Assembly (NCBI GenBank): GCA_000721275.1
Contig: JOFO01000020.1
Span: 1-64,000, forward strand
Source of the DNA: Microtetraspora glauca
GTDB taxonomy: Bacteria > Actinomycetota > Actinomycetes > Streptomycetales > Streptomycetaceae
Length of the DNA stretch: 64,000 bases
Reading direction: 5' to 3'
The notes under the pieces are model-generated. The model worked only from the letters and a program-made list of their open reading frames with translations, made no database searches and had not been told where the DNA came from. Positions 40,371 to 50,372 of the stretch are shown here, piece after piece (position 1 is the stretch's first letter; every line of letters begins with the position of its first letter). A program made the position numbers and the translations under genes.

Positions 40371-41891
40371 TCAGTGGTCCCGGTGCTCGTGGACCGTGTT
40401 CGTCGCCGCGATCTTCTTCCACGACTTCGGCTGCACCGGCTTCCCGGCCTTCGCCCGCGCCGAGGGAGCCGCCTGCGCCGCGGCGGCCGGGGCGACGGGA
40501 CCGGTCGCCGGCTTCGACGGCTGGTACAGCCAGGTGTCGAAGAGCGCCGTCAGCGGCTTGCCGGAGACCTCCTCGGCGTACCGCACGAAGTCCGCGACCC
40601 GCGCGTTGCCGTGCGCGAACCGCTGCGGCCAGCCCTTGAGGAGCGTGAAGAAGTCCTCGTCGCCGATCTCGTTCCGCAGCGCCTGCAGCGCCAGCGCGCC
40701 CCGGTCGTACACGGCGATGTGGAACTGGTTGTCCGGGCCCGGATCACCCGGCTTCACCGTCCAGAACGGGTCCTCGGCCGTCCGCGTGGCGTACACGTAG
40801 TCCGCCAGCTCCTGGGCCGTGCCCTCGCCCTCCTTCTCCGACCACAGCCACTGGCTGTAGCGGGCGAAGCCCTCGTTGATCCAGATGTCCTTCCAGTCGC
40901 GCACCGAGACGCTGTCGCCGTACCACTGGTGCGCCAGCTCGTGCACGACCACCGACACGTTCGCGCCGTTCGCGAACTGGCGCGGGCTGTAGAACGGCCG
41001 GGTCTGGGTCTCCAGCGCGTAGCCGCTGGTCACGTTCGGCACATAACCGCCGAGCGCGTTGTAGGGGTACGGGCCGAAGATCCCCTCCAGCCACTCCGCG
41101 ACCTCGGCGGTCCGCTCGACCGACGCCCGCGCGGCGCCCGCGTTGTCGCCGAGGTCCTTGCTGTACGCGTTGAGGACGGGCAGCCCGTTCGCGGTCGTGT
41201 CCGTCGTGATGTCGAACTTGCCGACCGCGAGCGTGGCCAGATAGGTGGCCTGCGGCTTGTTCGAACGCCAGGCGAAGCGGGTCCAGCCGAGCCGCGACGA
41301 CTGCGACTGGAGCACCCCGTTGCTGATCGCCTGGGTGCCGTCCGGCACCGAGACGGACACGTCGAAGGTGGCCTTGTCGCGCGGGTGGTCGTTGGACGGG
41401 AACCACCAGGCGGCCGAGTCGGGCTCCTGCGCGGCGACACCGCCGTCCGGGGTGCGGTGCCACGCCGACCAGCCGTCGACCTTGAACTCGGACGGCTTGC
41501 CCGCGTAGCGGACCACCACCGTGATCTGCTTCCCCTTCGGCAGCGGGACGGCCGGCACGACCTCCAGCTCGTGCGCCCCGGTCGCGGTGGCCTTCGCGAG
41601 CCGCCCGTCGACCCGGACCTCGGTCGTCCGCAGCCCCAGGTCCAGGTTGAACCGGGACAGGTTCTGCGTGGTGGTCGCCAGGATCGTCGCCGTGCCCTCC
41701 AGGAGGTCGGTCGCCGGCTGGTACTTCAGCCGCAGGTCGTAGTGGGAGACGTCGTAGCCGCCGTTGCCGCTCGCCGGGTAGTACGCGTCGCCGATGCCCG
41801 GCGCGCCCGGGACGTAGTCGGCCGCCGTTGCCGGGATCGCCAGCAGCAGCGAGGCCGCGAGGGTGCTCGGGACGATGAGTCTGCGGTGCAC
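40371..41891 (-). CDS. secreted M1-family metallopeptidase
   Basis: 506 aa with a signal peptide (about 1-23). Zinc site HELAH at 317-321 and Glu340 in INEGFA form the HExxH-x18-E of M1 aminopeptidases. The exopeptidase GxMxN-like loop is not obvious. A Pro/Ala/Lys-rich tail follows the catalytic region. GTG start at 41891 has GGGGAGC upstream. It is divergent from the M14 carboxypeptidase gene, and the pair may feed on external peptides. Confidence 0.9.
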   Translation of the reverse strand: MHRRLIVPSTLAASLLLAIPATAADYVPGAPGIGDAYYPASGNGGYDVSHYDLRLKYQPATDLLEGTATILATTTQNLSRFNLDLGLRTTEVRVDGRLAKATATGAHELEVVPAVPLPKGKQITVVVRYAGKPSEFKVDGWSAWHRTPDGGVAAQEPDSAAWWFPSNDHPRDKATFDVSVSVPDGTQAISNGVLQSQSSRLGWTRFAWRSNKPQATYLATLAVGKFDITTDTTANGLPVLNAYSKDLGDNAGAARASVERTAEVAEWLEGIFGPYPYNALGGYVPNVTSGYALETQTRPFYSPRQFANGANVSVVVHELAHQWYGDSVSVRDWKDIWINEGFARYSQWLWSEKEGEGTAQELADYVYATRTAEDPFWTVKPGDPGPDNQFHIAVYDRGALALQALRNEIGDEDFFTLLKGWPQRFAHGNARVADFVRYAEEVSGKPLTALFDTWLYQPSKPATGPVAPAAAAQAAPSARAKAGKPVQPKSWKKIAATNTVHEHRDH

Positions 41892-42084
41892 GGATTGCTC
41901 CCCAAGTCGTGAGAGACGTCAGACGCGTGGGTGGGCGTCGGTCCTTGGTCCGGGACTCTATGAACCACGTGGCGCACGGTCACGTAAAGAGCGCCTTCCG
42001 TCACATGATCGCCATTCAGCCGACACGAACCGCCCGTTCACCCGTTTCCCGTACGCGCCCTTCCGCCCCGGCGGGCCCGGCGAG

Positions 42085-42090
42085 TACGTT
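42085..42090 (+). promoter_or_regulatory. -10 element of the M14 peptidase gene
   Basis: TACGTT ends 7 bases before the ATG at 42098, consistent with a leaderless transcript. Confidence 0.35.
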
Positions 42091-42097
42091 CCGCCCC

Positions 42098-43411
42098 ATG
42101 CCGAAGCGACCGCGTGCCGTCCGCCGCGCCCTGGCCCTCGCCGCCGGGACCGCCGTGCTCGGACTGCCCCTCGTCACCGCCCCGGCGAAGGCCGCCGGCC
42201 CCGCCGGCGTCCCCGCCCCGCCCCGGACCGGATTCGAGACGAGCGGCGGCGCCCGCTGGACCACCGAGGCGGAGGCGCGGGACTTCCTCGCCGCCGTCGA
42301 CCGGGCCTCCGACCGGGTCACCGTCACCACCGTCGGCACCAGCGGACAGGGCCGGCCGCTGCGTCTCGCCGCCCTCGGCCCCGCCCGCGGCGCCCCCGTC
42401 ACCGTGCTGCTCGTCTGCGGCCAGCACGGCGACGAACCGGCCGGCCGGGAGGCGTGCCTCACCGCCGTCCGCGACCTCGCCCTCACCCGGGACCCCGGGA
42501 CCCGGCGCCTCCTCGCCCGCACCGGCGTCCTCGTCGTGCCCGACGCCAACCCCGACGGACGCGAGGCCGGCACCCGCGGCAACGCCGCCGGCGTCGACGT
42601 CAACCGCGACCACCTGGCGCTGCGCAGCCCCGAGGCCCGCGCCCTCGCCGCCGTCCTCCGCGACCGGCGCCCCGACCTCGTCCACGACCTGCACGAGTAC
42701 GACCCCACCCCCGGGTTCTACGACAAGGACCTGCTCACCCTCTGGCCGCGCAGCCTCGACACCGACGCCCGCGTCCACGCCGAGTCCCGCGTCCTGTCCG
42801 AGGAGTACGTCCGTCCCGGCGCCGCCCGCGCCGGACGCACCCACGGCGTCTACGGCATCTGGACCGACCCGCTCACCGGCCGCCCGGTGCGGCAGGTCGC
42901 CGGCGACGGACAGGAACGCATCCTGCGCAACACGGCCGGAATCAAGCACATGGCCGCCCTGCTCGCCGAGACCCGCGAGGACCCGCTCGGCGACGCCGAG
43001 GAACGCGACCCGGCCCTCTCCCAGCGCCGCCGCGTCGCCACCCACCTCACCGCCCTGAAGGACGTCCTCGCGTACGTCTCCGAGCGCGGCGGCCCGCTCG
43101 CCGCGGCCACCGCCGCCGCCCGCCGCGCCGGCTTCGCCGACCAGGGCCCCGTCTACCTCGGCGGCGCCGACAACGACCCGCCCGAGCCCGCCGAGGTCTT
43201 GGCCGACCCGCCCTGCGGCTACCGCCTCGACGCCGCCGGCCTCGCCGAGGCGGGCGACGAACTCGCCCTGCACGGCGTCACCGTGCTCCGCGAGCCGGGC
43301 GGCGGCGCGTTCGTCCCGCTGCGCCAGTCGCACCGGCTGCTGGTCCCGCTGCTGCTCGACGGCCGCGCCGCCCACCCCCTCGTCCGTGCGCGTCCCGTGG
43401 AGGAATGCTGA
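42098..43411 (+). CDS. secreted M14-family zinc carboxypeptidase
   Basis: 437 aa with a signal peptide (about 1-32, ending APAKAAG). The M14 zinc motif is [10 protein letters not shown] (HxxE), with NPDGR and DVNRDH further on, then HDLHEYD containing the third zinc ligand. The last 150 residues are a less conserved C-terminal extension. It would trim C-terminal residues from peptides outside the cell. It diverges from the M1 peptidase gene across a 206-base gap. Confidence 0.9.
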   Translation: MPKRPRAVRRALALAAGTAVLGLPLVTAPAKAAGPAGVPAPPRTGFETSGGARWTTEAEARDFLAAVDRASDRVTVTTVGTSGQGRPLRLAALGPARGAPVTVLLVCGQHGDEPAGREACLTAVRDLALTRDPGTRRLLARTGVLVVPDANPDGREAGTRGNAAGVDVNRDHLALRSPEARALAAVLRDRRPDLVHDLHEYDPTPGFYDKDLLTLWPRSLDTDARVHAESRVLSEEYVRPGAARAGRTHGVYGIWTDPLTGRPVRQVAGDGQERILRNTAGIKHMAALLAETREDPLGDAEERDPALSQRRRVATHLTALKDVLAYVSERGGPLAAATAAARRAGFADQGPVYLGGADNDPPEPAEVLADPPCGYRLDAAGLAEAGDELALHGVTVLREPGGGAFVPLRQSHRLLVPLLLDGRAAHPLVRARPVEEC

Positions 43412-43528
43412 GGATCGGGTGGGTACGGCGGGTCGCGTCCGTTCGGTCCCTTCCGGGACGCGTAAAGTTACCCGTCGGTACTGACCATGCCTCAGACGGG
43501 CCCGCACGGCCCCGACTTGGAGAAACAC

Positions 43529-43834
43529 ATGCACCACGCGACGCCACTGCGCCGCCTCCTGCCCGCCCTGCTCGCCACGACGCTGCTCGCCGGGGGCGTG
43601 CTGCTCGGACAGACCGCCGCCGCCCCGACGGCCGAGGCCGCCGTCAGCGGCACCTGCCACCCGGAGCAGCTGCGGCGCCAGGCCCACGTCGAGCGCAACC
43701 GCGCCGCCGAGCTCAAGCGCCTCGGCGCCCGCGAGGACGCCCGCCGCGCCTACGCCCGCGCCGACGCCCTGGAGCGCCGCGCCAAGCAGTGCGAGCGCGC
43801 CGACGAGGTCGTCGCCCCGCCGTTCGGCAGGTGA
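43529..43834 (+). CDS. small secreted, basic/acidic helical protein
   Basis: 101 aa. A long signal peptide (about residues 1-38, ending AEAAV) is followed by a charged helical region rich in Arg, Glu and Ala, bracketed by two cysteines (GTCHPE and KQCERA) that could form a disulfide hairpin. ATG at 43529 follows TTGGAGAAACAC. No family recognised. It may be a surface or spore-associated protein. Confidence 0.7.
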   Translation: MHHATPLRRLLPALLATTLLAGGVLLGQTAAAPTAEAAVSGTCHPEQLRRQAHVERNRAAELKRLGAREDARRAYARADALERRAKQCERADEVVAPPFGR

Positions 43835-43864
43835 CCACCGGCGGGGCACACCCGCCACCGCGCC

Positions 43865-43896
43865 GACGGCCCCCGTCCCTCCGGACCGGGGCCGTC
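43865..43896 (+). terminator. hairpin after the small secreted protein
   Basis: GACGGCCCC (43865-43873) and GGGGCCGTC (43888-43896) form a 9-bp stem. A GTCC/GGAC stem nested in the loop extends it to a compact rod. Confidence 0.7.
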
Positions 43897-43948
43897 GCCC
43901 GTTCCCGCACGTCACCGGCTCCGCCGCCCACGTAGGATGCGAGGTCTG

Positions 43949-45586
43949 ATGACTGCCACCCTCGTCGCCAAGGACCTCGCCGCCGGCCACGGCGAGCGCA
44001 CCCTCTTCGCCGGCCTCGACCTCGTCGTCGCCCCCGGCGACGTCATCGGCCTCGTCGGCGTCAACGGCGCCGGCAAGTCCAGCCTGCTGCGGCTGCTCGC
44101 CGGGCTCGACACCCCCGAGGAGGGCGAGGTCCGGCTCTCCCCGCCGACCGCGACCGTCGGCCACCTCCCGCAGGAGCCCGAGCGGCGCCCCGGGGAGACC
44201 GTCCGAGAGTTCCTGGCCCGCCGCACCGGCGTCGCCGCCGCCCAGACCGCCATGGACGAGGCCACCCAGGGCCTCGTCGACGGCACCCCCGGCGCCGACG
44301 ACGCGTACGCCACCGCCCTGGAGCGCTGGCTGGACCTCGGCGGCGCCGACCTCGACGAGCGCGCCGAGGAGGTCGCCGCCTCCCTCGGCCTCACCGTCGG
44401 CCTCGACCAGCCCATGACCGGCCTCTCCGGCGGCCAGGCCGCCCGCGCCGGCCTCGCCTCCCTCCTCCTCTCCCGCTACGACGTCTTCCTCCTCGACGAG
44501 CCGACCAACGACCTCGACCTGGACGGCCTGGAGCGCCTGGAGACCTTCGTGCAGGGCCTGCGGGCCGGCACCGTCGTCGTCAGCCACGACCGCGAGTTCC
44601 TCACCCGCACCGTCACCAAGGTCCTCGAACTCGACCTCGCCCAGCAGCGGATCACCCTCTACGGCGGCGGCTACGACGCGTACCTGGAGGAGCGGGCCAC
44701 CGCCCGCCGGCACGCCCGCGAGGAGTACGAGGAGTACGCCGACAAGAAGTCCGCCCTGGAGAGCCGCGCGCTCATGCAGCGCAACTGGATGGACAAGGGC
44801 GTCCGCAACGCCCGCCGCAAGGCGACCGACAACGACAAGATCGGCCGCAAGCTGCGCGGCGAGGCCAGCGAGAAGCAGGCCGCCAAGGCCCGCCAGACCC
44901 AGCGCATGATCGAACGCCTCGACGTCGTCGAGGAACCCCGCAAGGAGTGGGAGCTGCGGATGGAGATCGCCGCCGCGCCCCGCTCCGGCGCCGTCGTCGC
45001 CACCCTCCGCGACGCCGCCGTCCGCCGCGGCGACTTCTCCTTCGGGCCCGTCTCCCTCCAGATCGACTGGGCCGACCGGGTCGCCGTCACCGGCGCCAAC
45101 GGCGCCGGCAAGTCCACCCTGCTCGCCGCCCTCCTCGGCCGCCTCCCGCTCGACTCCGGCCACGCCGCCCTCGGCTCCGGCGTCGTCGTCGGCGAGGTCG
45201 ACCAGGCCCGCAAGCTCTTCCACGGCACCGAGACGCTCCTCGACGCGTTCTGCGCCGCCGTCCCCGACACCGAACCGGCCGACGTCCGCACCCTGCTCGC
45301 CAAGTTCGGCCTCAGGGCCGACCACGTGCTGCGCCCGGCCACCACCCTCTCGCCCGGCGAACGCACCCGCGCCGCGCTGGCCCTCCTCCAGGGCAGGGGC
45401 GTCAACCTCCTCGTCCTCGACGAGCCGACCAACCACCTCGACCTGCCCGCCATCGAGCAGCTGGAGTCCGCCCTCGACGCCTACGAGGGCACCCTCCTCC
45501 TGGTCACCCACGACCGCCGCATGCTCGACGCGATCCGCGTGAACCGCCGCGTCGAGGTCGCCGACGGCAAGGTCACCGAACTCTGA
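43949..45586 (+). CDS. ABC-F family ATPase (second copy)
   Basis: 545 aa, two ATPase domains without transmembrane helices. Walker A motifs GVNGAGKSS and GANGAGKST, signatures LSGGQA and LSPGER, Walker B LLDEPTNDLD and VLDEPTNHLD. The basic linker between domains (ARRKATDNDKIGRKLRGEASEKQAAKAR) is longer and more charged than in the copy at 18873, so it belongs to a different ABC-F branch. ATG at 43949 follows GAGG. It probably acts on the translating ribosome. Confidence 0.92.
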   Translation: MTATLVAKDLAAGHGERTLFAGLDLVVAPGDVIGLVGVNGAGKSSLLRLLAGLDTPEEGEVRLSPPTATVGHLPQEPERRPGETVREFLARRTGVAAAQTAMDEATQGLVDGTPGADDAYATALERWLDLGGADLDERAEEVAASLGLTVGLDQPMTGLSGGQAARAGLASLLLSRYDVFLLDEPTNDLDLDGLERLETFVQGLRAGTVVVSHDREFLTRTVTKVLELDLAQQRITLYGGGYDAYLEERATARRHAREEYEEYADKKSALESRALMQRNWMDKGVRNARRKATDNDKIGRKLRGEASEKQAAKARQTQRMIERLDVVEEPRKEWELRMEIAAAPRSGAVVATLRDAAVRRGDFSFGPVSLQIDWADRVAVTGANGAGKSTLLAALLGRLPLDSGHAALGSGVVVGEVDQARKLFHGTETLLDAFCAAVPDTEPADVRTLLAKFGLRADHVLRPATTLSPGERTRAALALLQGRGVNLLVLDEPTNHLDLPAIEQLESALDAYEGTLLLVTHDRRMLDAIRVNRRVEVADGKVTEL

Positions 45587-45641
45587 CGACACCCCGCACG
45601 ACCGCCCCCGCCCGCGCGGGCGGCGCATTCCAGGAGGCACC

Positions 45642-46046
45642 ATGACCGACGACAGCGTGACCCGGCTCCTCGCGATGCTGGACGACCTCGACGCGGACGT
45701 CGACGCCACCATCGACCTCGCCGACGAGATCGCCGCCGGCGGCGACCGGGCGCTGCTGCCGCGCCTGGAGTCCGAGCTCGACCGGGCCGTCGCCGACCGC
45801 AACGGCTACGCCCGCGAACTCCTCGGCGGCGTGATCGCCGCCCTCGGCGGCCCCACCTCCCTGCCGGTCCTGGTCCGCGCCTCGGCCGCCGACCTCGGCG
45901 ACGACCAGGACGGGCTCGCGACGGAGATCGTCGGCCTGGTCCAGGACGACCCGAAGACCGCCGAGCGGGTCCTGCGCCCCCTCACCGAGGACGACGACCT
46001 CACCGTCGCCCACCGGGCCGACTGGGCGCTGCGCTTCCTGCCGTAG
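45642..46046 (+). CDS. HEAT-repeat-like hypothetical protein
   Basis: 134 aa, all alpha-helical and acidic, with paired helices resembling HEAT repeats (LLPRLESELDRAVADRNGYARELLGGVIAALGG and similar; described, not quoted in full). AGGAGG precedes the ATG. Enzymatic motifs are absent, so it is likely a scaffold or binding protein. It is cotranscribed, 55 bases behind the ABC-F gene, and may assist it. Confidence 0.75.
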   Translation: MTDDSVTRLLAMLDDLDADVDATIDLADEIAAGGDRALLPRLESELDRAVADRNGYARELLGGVIAALGGPTSLPVLVRASAADLGDDQDGLATEIVGLVQDDPKTAERVLRPLTEDDDLTVAHRADWALRFLP

Positions 46047-46056
46047 CCGCGACCGC

Positions 46057-46099
46057 CCGGGGCCCGGCGGAGCGGCGACACCGCTCCGCCGGGCCCCGG
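46057..46099. terminator. bidirectional terminator
   Basis: Perfect 19-bp inverted repeat (46057-46075 and 46081-46099) with a 5-base loop between the convergent hypothetical gene and tex. Confidence 0.88.
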
Positions 46100-46106
46100 C
46101 GCGTGG

Positions 46107-48485
46107 TCAGCGGCGCTTGCCGCCGCCCTCGCCGAGCAGGCCCGCCTTGCGGAGGGCGTCCGCCATCGCGCTGTTCGCGGGCGCGGCGGCCTGGCCGCGC
46201 GACGGCCCCTGCCCCTGGCCCTGGCCCTGGCCGCGCGCCTGGCCGCGGTGCTGCCCCTGCCGCTGCTGGGGCGGGCGCCCGCCGCGCTCGCGCCGGGGCG
46301 CCGCGTCCTGCGCGCCGGCCTCGTCGTCCAGCCGCAGCGTCAGCGAGATCCGCTTGCGCGGGATGTCGACGTCGAGCACCTTCACCTTCACCACGTCGCC
46401 CGGCTTCACCACGTCCCGCGGGTCCTTGACGAAGGTCTTCGACATCGCCGAGACGTGCACGAGCCCGTCCTGGTGCACGCCGACGTCCACGAACGCGCCG
46501 AACGCCGCCACGTTCGTCACCACGCCCTCCAGGACCATCCCCGGCGCCAGGTCGCCGATCTTCTCGACGCCCTCCTTGAAGGTGGCCGTGCGGAACGCCG
46601 GCCGCGGGTCGCGGCCCGGCTTCTCCAGCTCGCGCAGGATGTCGGTGACCGTCGGCAGACCGAAGGTCTCGTCGACGAAGTCGGCCGGGCGCAGCGACCG
46701 CAGCGTCCCCGTGTCGCCGATCAGCGCGGCGACCTCGCCGCCCGTCGTCTTCGCCATCCGCCGCACCACCGGGTACGCCTCCGGGTGCACCGCCGACGCG
46801 TCCAGCGGGTCGTCGCCGCCGCGGATCCGCAGGAAGCCCGCGCACTGCTCGTACGCCTTCGGGCCGAGCCGGGCCACGTCCTTCAGCGCCTTGCGGGAGC
46901 GGAACGGGCCGTTCGCGTCGCGGTGCGCGACGATGTTCTCGGCGAGCCCGGAGCTGATTCCGGAGACCCGCGAAAGCAGCGGCGCGGAAGCGGTGTTGAC
47001 GTCCACGCCGACACCGTTCACACAGTCCTCGACGACCGCGTCGAGCGAGCGCGACAGCTTCGTCTCGGAGAGGTCGTGCTGGTACTGGCCGACGCCGATC
47101 GACTTCGGGTCGATCTTCACCAGCTCGGCGAGCGGGTCCTGGAGGCGGCGGGCGATCGACACCGCGCCGCGCAACGACACGTCCAGATCGGGGAGTTCCT
47201 GCGAGGCGAAGGCGGAGGCCGAGTAGACCGAGGCGCCGGCCTCCGACACCATCACCTTCGTCAGGTTCAACTCGGGGTGCTTCGCGAGGAGTTCGGCCGC
47301 CAGCTTGTCCGTCTCGCGGGACGCGGTGCCGTTGCCGATGGCGACCAGCTCGACCGCGTGCTCCTTCGCGAGCCGCGCCAGCTTCGCCAGCGACTCGTCC
47401 CAGCGGTTGGCCGGGACGTGCGGGTGGATCGTGTCGGTGGCGACGACCTTGCCGGTCGCGTCGACCACCGCCACCTTCACACCGGTACGGAAGCCGGGGT
47501 CGAGGCCCAGCGTCGCCCGGGTGCCCGCCGGGGCGGCCAGCAGCAGATCCCGCAGGTTCGCCGCGAAGACCCGGACGGCCTCGTCCTCGGCGGCCGTCCG
47601 CAGCCGCAGCCGCAGGTCGATCCCGAGGTGCGTCAGGATCCGGGTGCGCCAGGCCCAGCGGACCGTGTCCTGGAGCCACTTGTCGCCGGGGCGCCCCCGG
47701 TCGGCGATCCCGAAGCGGGCCGCCACGACCGGCTCGTACGACGACGGCCCGTCGGTGGGCTCCTCCGGCTCCAGCTCCAGGCTGAGCACGTCCTCCTTCT
47801 CGCCGCGCAGCATCGCGAGGACCCGGTGCGAGGGGAGCGCGGTGAAGGGCTCGGCGAAGTCGAAGTAGTCGGCGAACTTCGCTCCGTCCTGCTCCTTGCC
47901 CTCGCGCACCTTCGCCACGAGCCGGCCCCGGCTCCACATCCGCTCGCGCAGCTCGCCGATGAGGTCGGCGTCCTCGGAGAACTTCTCGGTGAGGATCGCC
48001 CGCGCGCCCTCCAGGGCCGCGGTGGCGTCGGCGACGCCCTTGTCCGCGTCCACGAACGCCGCCGCCGCGGCGGCCGGCTCCACCGACGGGTCGGCCAGCA
48101 GCCCCTCCGCCAGCGGCGCCAGCCCGGCCTCGCGGGCGATCTGCGCCTTGGTCCGCCGCTTCGGCTTGAACGGCAGGTAGATGTCCTCCAGCCGGGCCTT
48201 GGTGTCGGCGCCCAGGATCCGGGCCTCCAGCTCCTCCGTGAGCTTGCCCTGCTCGCGCACCGAGTCGAGGACGGCGGTCCGCCGGTCCTCCAGCTCCCGC
48301 AGGTAGCGCAGCCGCTCCTCCAGGGTGCGCAGCTGCGCGTCGTCGAGCATCTCGGTCGCTTCCTTGCGGTAGCGCGCGATGAACGGCACGGTGGAGCCGC
48401 CGTCGAGCAGCTCGACCGCCGCCCTCACCTGTCGCTCGCGTACGCCGAGCTCCTCGGCGATCCTTGCTTCGATGGACGTCGTCAC
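46107..48485 (-). CDS. tex: Tex-family RNA-binding transcription accessory protein
   Basis: 792 aa. Domain order is the N-terminal helix-rich region, a YqgF-like RNase H fold (TLGLDPGFRTGVKVAVVDATGKV), two helix-hairpin-helix segments (GVDVNTASAPLLSRVSGIS) and a C-terminal S1 RNA-binding domain (GDLAPGMVLEGVVTNVAAFGAFVDVGVHQ). A Gly/Gln/Arg-rich tail follows. Tex binds RNA and RNA polymerase-associated complexes and affects expression of many genes, including toxins in pathogens. ATG at 48485 follows no dedicated operon partner. Confidence 0.95.
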   Translation of the reverse strand: MTTSIEARIAEELGVRERQVRAAVELLDGGSTVPFIARYRKEATEMLDDAQLRTLEERLRYLRELEDRRTAVLDSVREQGKLTEELEARILGADTKARLEDIYLPFKPKRRTKAQIAREAGLAPLAEGLLADPSVEPAAAAAAFVDADKGVADATAALEGARAILTEKFSEDADLIGELRERMWSRGRLVAKVREGKEQDGAKFADYFDFAEPFTALPSHRVLAMLRGEKEDVLSLELEPEEPTDGPSSYEPVVAARFGIADRGRPGDKWLQDTVRWAWRTRILTHLGIDLRLRLRTAAEDEAVRVFAANLRDLLLAAPAGTRATLGLDPGFRTGVKVAVVDATGKVVATDTIHPHVPANRWDESLAKLARLAKEHAVELVAIGNGTASRETDKLAAELLAKHPELNLTKVMVSEAGASVYSASAFASQELPDLDVSLRGAVSIARRLQDPLAELVKIDPKSIGVGQYQHDLSETKLSRSLDAVVEDCVNGVGVDVNTASAPLLSRVSGISSGLAENIVAHRDANGPFRSRKALKDVARLGPKAYEQCAGFLRIRGGDDPLDASAVHPEAYPVVRRMAKTTGGEVAALIGDTGTLRSLRPADFVDETFGLPTVTDILRELEKPGRDPRPAFRTATFKEGVEKIGDLAPGMVLEGVVTNVAAFGAFVDVGVHQDGLVHVSAMSKTFVKDPRDVVKPGDVVKVKVLDVDIPRKRISLTLRLDDEAGAQDAAPRRERGGRPPQQRQGQHRGQARGQGQGQGQGPSRGQAAAPANSAMADALRKAGLLGEGGGKRR

Positions 48486-48598
48486 GGTGTCCCGACTCGC
48501 CTTCTCGTGCCTGCTGCTTGCGAGTGCATTGTGCCGGGTCGGTCACCCGTACGCGGCAACCGACCCGTCCCCCCGCGCGCCGCGCGGCTCCCGGGGCC

Positions 48599-49465
48599 TC
48601 AGCCCTTGCCGACGAGGTCCGCGGGGAAGGCGCCCGCGCCGGCGGCGGCGACCAGGAAGCCGCGGCCCAGCTCGGTCAGCCGCTCGACGCCGGCCGCGCC
48701 GAGGTGCGCGTACGGGGCGGCGTCCAGGCGGTCCGTGGTCTCCTCCAGCTCCTCCCGCAGCCGGACGCCGGACTCCGTCAGCTCGCCGTCCGCGTCGAGG
48801 AGGCCGCGCCCGCGCAGCCGCTCCCGGGCGGCCTCCCAGTCGGCGCGGCTCCAGCCCCGGCTGCCGAGCACCCAGCGCGGGGACATGCCCTTGCCGGTGG
48901 CGGTGTGGGAGACCAGCGCCTCGACCGGGTCCAGGCCGGCGGCGAGCAGGGCCGTCAGGTGGCCGTCGCCGCGGTGCTCGCGCAGCAGGGTCGCCGCGTG
49001 CCAGTAGGCGAGGTGCGGCTCCTCCGGGACCGGCAGGTCGGCGTTGGCGGAGTACAGCGGGCGGGCGTGCCGGGTGCACGCCTCGGCGGCCCGCAGCGCG
49101 AGCCCGGCCGCCTCGGCCATCTCCGGGGAGGCGACCGCCTCCTCGCCGAGCAGCCGGCGGAGGGTGGCGTCGACGGCCCGCAGCCGGGCGTCGAGCACGG
49201 CGGCGGGGGAGGCGGTCTCCCACACGGCGGGCAGGTGCCGGGCCAGCAGCTCGTGGCGGTAGCTGTAGAAGGTCGCGGCGACGGTGCCGGCGCCCACGGC
49301 GCCGAGCGGGGCGCTGCGGGCGGCGAGCCGCATCGCCGCCGGGTCGGCGAGGCCGAGGGCCCCGAGCTCCCGGTCCAGGTCGGGGGAGAAGTACAGCGTC
49401 GAGTGCAGCGGGTTCAGGGCGTTGTGGCAGCGGCGCCCGGCCCGCGGCGGCAGCGAGGTCGTCAT
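48599..49465 (-). CDS. SCO6745-family protein
   Basis: 288 aa, all-alpha. It matches the SCO6745 family, a group of actinobacterial proteins with a helix-turn-helix-like C-terminal section. Key segments are RCHNALNPLHSTLYFSPDLD at the start and LAYWHAATLLREHRGDGHLTALL. The family has no established function; I could not tell whether it binds DNA. Tail-to-head with tex on the same strand, 114 bases apart. Confidence 0.8.
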   Translation of the reverse strand: MTTSLPPRAGRRCHNALNPLHSTLYFSPDLDRELGALGLADPAAMRLAARSAPLGAVGAGTVAATFYSYRHELLARHLPAVWETASPAAVLDARLRAVDATLRRLLGEEAVASPEMAEAAGLALRAAEACTRHARPLYSANADLPVPEEPHLAYWHAATLLREHRGDGHLTALLAAGLDPVEALVSHTATGKGMSPRWVLGSRGWSRADWEAARERLRGRGLLDADGELTESGVRLREELEETTDRLDAAPYAHLGAAGVERLTELGRGFLVAAAGAGAFPADLVGKG

Positions 49466-49547
49466 GGCACCGAACCTAACCGACTGCTTGGTACGGAGGG
49501 AACGCCCCGCGGCCCCCGAACCGCACCGCGCAGGGGAAGGGGCGTCC

Positions 49548-50300
49548 TCACCGTCCGTACGTGAAGCGGGGCGCCCGGCGCTCCAGGAAGGCGGCCACGC
49601 CCTCCGCGGTGTCGCCGCTGCCGCGCGCCTCGGCGGCCCAGTGGGCGTCCCGGTCGCGCCGGCCGTCGGCGAACTCCTTCGCCGCGGCCTGGGTGAGCAG
49701 CGAGCGGGAGGCGAGCACCCGGCAGAACGCGTCGACGCGCTTCGCCAGCTCCTCCGCCGGGTGCACCTCGTCCACCAGGCCGGTCCGCAGCGCCCGTTCG
49801 GCGTCGATCAGCTCGCCGGAGAAAAGCAGGTACTTGGCGGCGGCCGGGCCGACCAGGGCGGTGAGCCGCCGGGTGGAGGAGGACGGGTAGACGATGCCGA
49901 GCTTCGCCGGGGTGATCCCGAAGAGGGCGTCCTCCGCCGCGAACCGCAGGTCGCAGGCGGCGGCGAGCTGGCTGCCGCCGCCGACGCAGTAGCCGCGTAC
50001 GGCGGCCAGGGTCGGCTTCGGGAAGGCCGCCAGCGCCTCCTCGGCGCGGACCGCCAGCGCCTGCTGCTCGTCGCCCGGCTCGCGCAGCGCCGAGATGTCG
50101 GCGCCCGCGCAGAAGGTGTCGCCCGCGCCGGTGAGGACCAGCGCCCGGACCGCCGGGTCGGCGGCGAGGCGGTCGAGGACGGCGGGCAGCGCCCGCCACA
50201 TCCCGGCGGTCATGGCGTTGCGCTTGGCCGGGTGGTCGATGACGAGGGTCGCGACCCCGTCGGTGACGCGGTCGGTGAGGCGGGGCTCCACGGTCTCCAT
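49548..50300 (-). CDS. enoyl-CoA hydratase/isomerase (crotonase family)
   Basis: 250 aa. It has the crotonase oxyanion motif FCAGADISALRE near residue 65 and CVGGGSQLAAACDLRFA, the second oxyanion-hole glycine region. The C-terminal FLERRAPRFTYGR helix is typical. GTSS-type catalytic Glu positions are not certain, so the exact reaction (hydratase or isomerase) is open. ATG at 50300. It is separate from the main beta-oxidation operon. Confidence 0.9.
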   Translation of the reverse strand: METVEPRLTDRVTDGVATLVIDHPAKRNAMTAGMWRALPAVLDRLAADPAVRALVLTGAGDTFCAGADISALREPGDEQQALAVRAEEALAAFPKPTLAAVRGYCVGGGSQLAAACDLRFAAEDALFGITPAKLGIVYPSSSTRRLTALVGPAAAKYLLFSGELIDAERALRTGLVDEVHPAEELAKRVDAFCRVLASRSLLTQAAAKEFADGRRDRDAHWAAEARGSGDTAEGVAAFLERRAPRFTYGR

Positions 50301-50372
50301 GGGCCGGATGCTATCCAGCGGTCCCGACCGTACGATCGGGAAGGGGTCGTCAGGCAGCCGCGAGGAGGCACG

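Noticed and set aside
45597..45625. GC-rich repeat between the second ABC-F gene and the HEAT-like gene as terminator
   Set aside because: Short CGCCCGCGCGGGCG core without a longer stem; the two genes look cotranscribed.
42038..45802. Minus-strand open frame of over 1200 codons opposite the M14 peptidase and ABC-F genes
   Set aside because: No domains, Gly/Val/Ala-rich filler composition, lies opposite clear genes on the other strand.
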